Assembly (NCBI GenBank): GCA_002400675.1
Contig: NVQY01000168.1
Coordinates: 1 to 10,780, forward strand
From: Paracoccaceae bacterium
GTDB taxonomy: Bacteria > Pseudomonadota > Alphaproteobacteria > Rhodobacterales > Rhodobacteraceae
Length of the DNA stretch: 10,780 nucleotides
Direction: 5' to 3'
A program made the translations under genes and the position numbers. Under the pieces are notes generated by a model. That model saw only the letters and a list, made by a program, of their open reading frames with translations. It did not search any database and was not told the DNA's origin. This document shows, one piece after another, positions 8,206-10,780 of the stretch; position 1 is the first letter of the stretch, and each line of letters opens with the position of its first letter.

Positions 8206-8960
8206 GATGCGATCACCTCTGAGATCGCCCCGCCGGCACCAGTGTCATCGGCGTCGCGGATGCGGATAAAGTCGGCGCGCGACACAGGTTCGAACACCAT
8301 TTCGTCGCCGGGAGTCAGCGGGATCGGCACATCGGCATGACGGCGGAAACAGCGGAACGCGGTTTGGCCCACATGCCGCCAGCCGGTCGGGGCCGGGGCG
8401 GTGAACAGCACGAACTGGCTGATCGCCTGCACCAACGCGCCGCTTGGCACCTGTTGCAACGCCGTGAGGCGCGGCAGGTTCCATTCAGCCCCGAGCGGAC
8501 CCAGATAGGGTTGACCCGGGGCAAAGCCGATGGCCAGCACCCGCACCCGCGTCTGTCCCAGAGTGTCAATCGCCGCGGCTTCGCTTAGGCCCGCAGCATC
8601 CGCCGCCTCGGCCAGTTGCGGGGCCAGATCGGTGCCATAGACGCAAGGCACCCGCCACAGGGTGCGCCCCGGTGGCAAGGGGGCGAGGGTCCAGTCGCGA
8701 CGCTGCAAAATCTCGGCCAGGCGCGCGTGCAGGTCGGCGTGGGGCAGGCGCAGGGGATCAAAGCGCACAAAGGCCGACGCCAGCGACGTCGAGGTCTCGC
8801 CGACGCCATCGCCCAACGCACCAGCAAGGGCGGCGTGAAACGCCAGTGCGGCGCGGTTAGAAGGCTCCCCCAGCTGGTCCGAAAACGTCACCAGCATACC
8901 GTCCAGCCCGATGTTGCGGATCACCGGATAGGTGGTTTGCGAGGGCGGGGCTTGCGTCAT
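8202..8960 (-). CDS. pxpB: 5-oxoprolinase subunit B (KipI/AHS1 family), divergent
   Basis: I place the start at the ATG at 8960, giving 252 residues, because it overlaps the preceding stop by 4 bases (ATGA), as at three other junctions of this operon. An in-frame upstream ATG at 8996 would overlap by 40 bases. A G-rich GGGGGCGGA precedes 8960. Family features include RVPCVYGTDLAPQL at 103-116 (usually PVCYGGEFGPDL), GFAPGQPYLG at 145-154 (usually GFxPGFPYL) and a late GWRHVGQTAFRCF. The segment between, VPSGALVQAISQFVLFT at 171-187, departs from the usual VPAGSVGIAGxQTGIYP. The protein clearly belongs to the family and is of normal length, but the pocket-forming core is altered. It is expected to form a complex with PxpC. 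Confidence 0.88.
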   Translation of the reverse strand: MTQAPPSQTTYPVIRNIGLDGMLVTFSDQLGEPSNRAALAFHAALAGALGDGVGETSTSLASAFVRFDPLRLPHADLHARLAEILQRRDWTLAPLPPGRTLWRVPCVYGTDLAPQLAEAADAAGLSEAAAIDTLGQTRVRVLAIGFAPGQPYLGPLGAEWNLPRLTALQQVPSGALVQAISQFVLFTAPAPTGWRHVGQTAFRCFRRHADVPIPLTPGDEMVFEPVSRADFIRIRDADDTGAGGAISEVIAS

Positions 8961-9862
8961 TCCGCCCCCGCGTCGCTGGTGTTCTTGCGCCACCAATCGT
9001 CAATATCGGGCCGGGTAAGGCGCGCGGCCAGACCGATGCCCACTAGCTGTGTTGCCACATCGTCGCCACAGCGTTGCATGTCCACATTGCGGCCCACGAC
9101 TTGCAACAAAAGCCCGCCGCGATCGGTGGTGGCAATGGTCCCCTTGAGGCGGAACAATGCATCGGGGCGAGAACGCAAAAGCCGGTCGATTTGTGACCGG
9201 TCCAGTTTCAGGTCCCCCTGATAGGACCACGAAACATAGGCACCATGCCCCTGCCCCACCGCTTTGGCCATCAGCGGTTCGGTGGCCGCCGACAGGATCA
9301 GATCGGTGATCGGGCCGGGATCGTTGGCGCAGTGAACCACCGGCACGCCCATGCCCGTCAGACGCTGACGCAGCGGATCCGGTACGGCACCGGTCTTGGT
9401 CACCACAACCACATCGGCGGGCTGTACCTGCCCGGCGATCTGCGGGCCGATCTGAGGGTCGTCGATCAGCGCGTCGAAATTGCCCGCGTCAACCAGCGTG
9501 ACAATGCCGCCATAGCGCATATCCGGTTCGGCAATCGCCGCGTTGGCAATGCGCACCGGGTCGGCAATGCCGCTAGCCTCGACGATCAGGTGGTCGGGGC
9601 GTGGGTCGCGGTCCAGCGCGTCGCCGATTGCCATGAACAAATCCGCCCCCATGGTGCAGCACACACAGCCGTTGGTCAGGCTCAGCGTGTCCTCGTCCGC
9701 CGAGATCAGCAAGTTGGCGTCGATGTTGACCGCGCCGAAATCATTGACCATCACCAACAGGCGCAGCCCGTGATCCTCGGATAATATCCGGTTGATCAGC
9801 GTGGTCTTGCCGGCCCCCAGATAGCCGCTGATCACGGTCATTGGCAGACGGTCGTCCCTCAT
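8957..9862 (-). CDS. COG0523 (CobW/G3E) P-loop GTPase, putative metallochaperone
   Basis: G3E-family proteins use GTP to deliver metals to client proteins or cofactors; UreG, HypB, CobW and ZNG1 are relatives. The 301-residue protein has Walker A GYLGAGKTT at 13-21, VNDFGAVNIDANLL at 39-52, the metal-binding CxCC motif in NGCVCC (Cys66, Cys68, Cys69), EASGIADP at 95-102 and LVDAGNFD at 123-130. A CobW C-terminal-like domain follows, with FRLKGTIAT and LLLQVVGRN. The guanine-specificity motif, normally NKxD, is TKTG at 155-158. The start overlaps the amidohydrolase stop by 4 bases without a clear ribosome site, so it is probably translated by coupling. There is no His-rich metal loop. Lying directly after a metal-dependent amidohydrolase gene, it is a plausible dedicated chaperone for that enzyme (inference). 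Confidence 0.92.
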   Translation of the reverse strand: MRDDRLPMTVISGYLGAGKTTLINRILSEDHGLRLLVMVNDFGAVNIDANLLISADEDTLSLTNGCVCCTMGADLFMAIGDALDRDPRPDHLIVEASGIADPVRIANAAIAEPDMRYGGIVTLVDAGNFDALIDDPQIGPQIAGQVQPADVVVVTKTGAVPDPLRQRLTGMGVPVVHCANDPGPITDLILSAATEPLMAKAVGQGHGAYVSWSYQGDLKLDRSQIDRLLRSRPDALFRLKGTIATTDRGGLLLQVVGRNVDMQRCGDDVATQLVGIGLAARLTRPDIDDWWRKNTSDAGAE

Positions 9863-10780
9863 AGCAGATGCACCACCCCGCCCGCGACCGTGCCCAGAAC
9901 CGGCACGTCCTTGATCGCCAATGGCTCCACCTCTGCCGGGTCTTCGCCGAGAATGGCAAAATCGGCGATTTTTCCCGGCTCGATGCTGCCGATTTCATTA
10001 TCCATCTTCAGCGTATAGGCGGCCCCCAGCGTGATCGCGTATAGCGCCTCATCAACAGTCAGACACTGCGCCGCGCCCAATACCCGCCCACTCATGGTGT
10101 GGCGATTGACGGCGCACCACGCGGTGAACAGCGGGGCCAGCGGCGTGACCGGCGCGTCCGAATGCAGGGCGATATGCACCCCCGCCTGCAAAGCCGAGCG
10201 CGCAGCATTCATCCGGCACGCACGTTCATCGCCCACCGTCACCGCGGCATGTTTGTCGCCGAAAAACCACAGATGGTTCGAGAATATGTTGGTGCAAAGC
10301 CCCAGTTCCGCCGCACGCCGATAAAGCGGCGCACCCATCATCTGACAATGTTGCAGCACATGGCGATGCCCGGCCCACGGGGCCTTGCGCAGGGCGGCCT
10401 CAAGCGCGTCAATCGTCACTTCGGCGGCCTCGTCACCGTTGACATGGATATGCATCTGCACCCCTTCGCGGTGCAGCACCTCGCACAGGGCGAATATCTG
10501 TTCGGGCGGGGTGTTCCAGATGCCGTTGGGTTGCCCGCCCACATAGCCGGGCCATTTCAGCCGCGCAGTATAACCCTGAATCGCCCCGTCAGTCATCAGC
10601 TTGACCGCGCCCATGCGCAACTTGTCTGTGGACTGCGCGCGCAGTTCCAGCGCCCGCGCCGCGACCTGTTCGGCACCCGCCCCCAGCGCGCTGGTGGCCG
10701 GCACGATGCGCAGCGGAAAATCGGGCGCGCCGGTCACGTCCAGCATGACCTTAAGGTCGGCGTCCTCCATCGACGACAGC
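9859..10780 (-). CDS. YtcJ-type amidohydrolase (Amidohydro_3), 5' end beyond window
   Basis: The frame is open to the right edge, and the ATG at 10770 is internal, since the family is about 540-570 residues and only about 306 are visible. Counting from that Met, the TIM-barrel metal-site region shows VKLMTDGAIQG with Lys57, MHIHVNGDEA with His107 and His109, LQHCQ with His141, and LHSDAPV with Asp205. These are the expected second half of an amidohydrolase metal centre. The end, NEIGSIEPGKIADFAILGEDP, is the typical return to the small beta-sandwich. YtcJ-like enzymes include N-substituted formamide deformylases, so an amide or other C-N bond is a likely target, but the substrate cannot be told. 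It is the first visible gene of the minus-strand operon, whose promoter lies outside the window. Confidence 0.9.
   Translation of the reverse strand, partial: LSSMEDADLKVMLDVTGAPDFPLRIVPATSALGAGAEQVAARALELRAQSTDKLRMGAVKLMTDGAIQGYTARLKWPGYVGGQPNGIWNTPPEQIFALCEVLHREGVQMHIHVNGDEAAEVTIDALEAALRKAPWAGHRHVLQHCQMMGAPLYRRAAELGLCTNIFSNHLWFFGDKHAAVTVGDERACRMNAARSALQAGVHIALHSDAPVTPLAPLFTAWCAVNRHTMSGRVLGAAQCLTVDEALYAITLGAAYTLKMDNEIGSIEPGKIADFAILGEDPAEVEPLAIKDVPVLGTVAGGVVHLL

Noticed and set aside
8960..8996. Upstream ATG at 8996 as the pxpB start
   Set aside because: It would extend 36 bases into the GTPase gene with a non-family MVAQEHQRRGGG leader. The ATG at 8960 forms the same 4-base overlap seen elsewhere in the operon.

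Overview
The window joins two unrelated pieces of DNA. Positions 1 to about 750 are AT-rich and carry, on the minus strand, an internal fragment of a methylmalonyl-CoA mutase that looks Bacteroidetes/Flavobacteriia-like. From about 747 to the end the DNA is GC-rich. Its genes look alphaproteobacterial, most likely Rhodobacterales/Roseobacter-type: a pcaQ regulator beside protocatechuate genes, an RTX protein, and tightly overlapping operons. The switch falls inside both the mutase and the RTX reading frames, at a roughly 12-base stretch readable as either gene. An assembly or library chimera is therefore the simplest explanation, and nothing should be concluded from linkage across it. The taxonomic guesses rest on protein resemblance and base composition only.

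Layout of the GC-rich part: (i) the 3' end of an RTX calcium-binding repeat protein, plus strand, to 1238; (ii) a hairpin, then the convergent pcaQ gene (minus, 1305-2222); (iii) a short divergent regulatory region (2223-2311) with a dyad and a possible promoter; (iv) a plus-strand operon pobA-pcaC-pcaH-pcaG (2312-5269) for 4-hydroxybenzoate to protocatechuate and onward ring cleavage; (v) a convergent minus-strand operon running from the right edge to 5297: YtcJ-type amidohydrolase (5' end outside the window), COG0523/CobW GTPase, pxpB, pxpC, pxpA and an alpha-methylacyl-CoA racemase-like gene.

The pob/pca genes form a coherent start to the protocatechuate branch of the beta-ketoadipate pathway. 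PobA makes protocatechuate, PcaGH cleaves it to 3-carboxymuconate, and PcaC acts two steps later. The usual pcaB and pcaD are not in the window, although the operon is bounded on both sides.

The minus-strand operon is the most unusual part. Four junctions overlap by 4 bases (ATGA) and the fifth is separated by 3 bases. It combines the three 5-oxoprolinase subunits with a metal-dependent amidohydrolase, a metallochaperone-type GTPase and a CoA-thioester epimerase. I infer a dedicated catabolic route for a lactam, cyclic imide or amide leading to a branched acyl-CoA. The substrate cannot be read from sequence. Two parts of this operon differ from their families at conserved positions: the GTPase G4 motif and the PxpB core. 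No tRNA, rRNA, CRISPR array, insertion sequence or integrase was seen, and no stretch over 300 bases lacks a gene.
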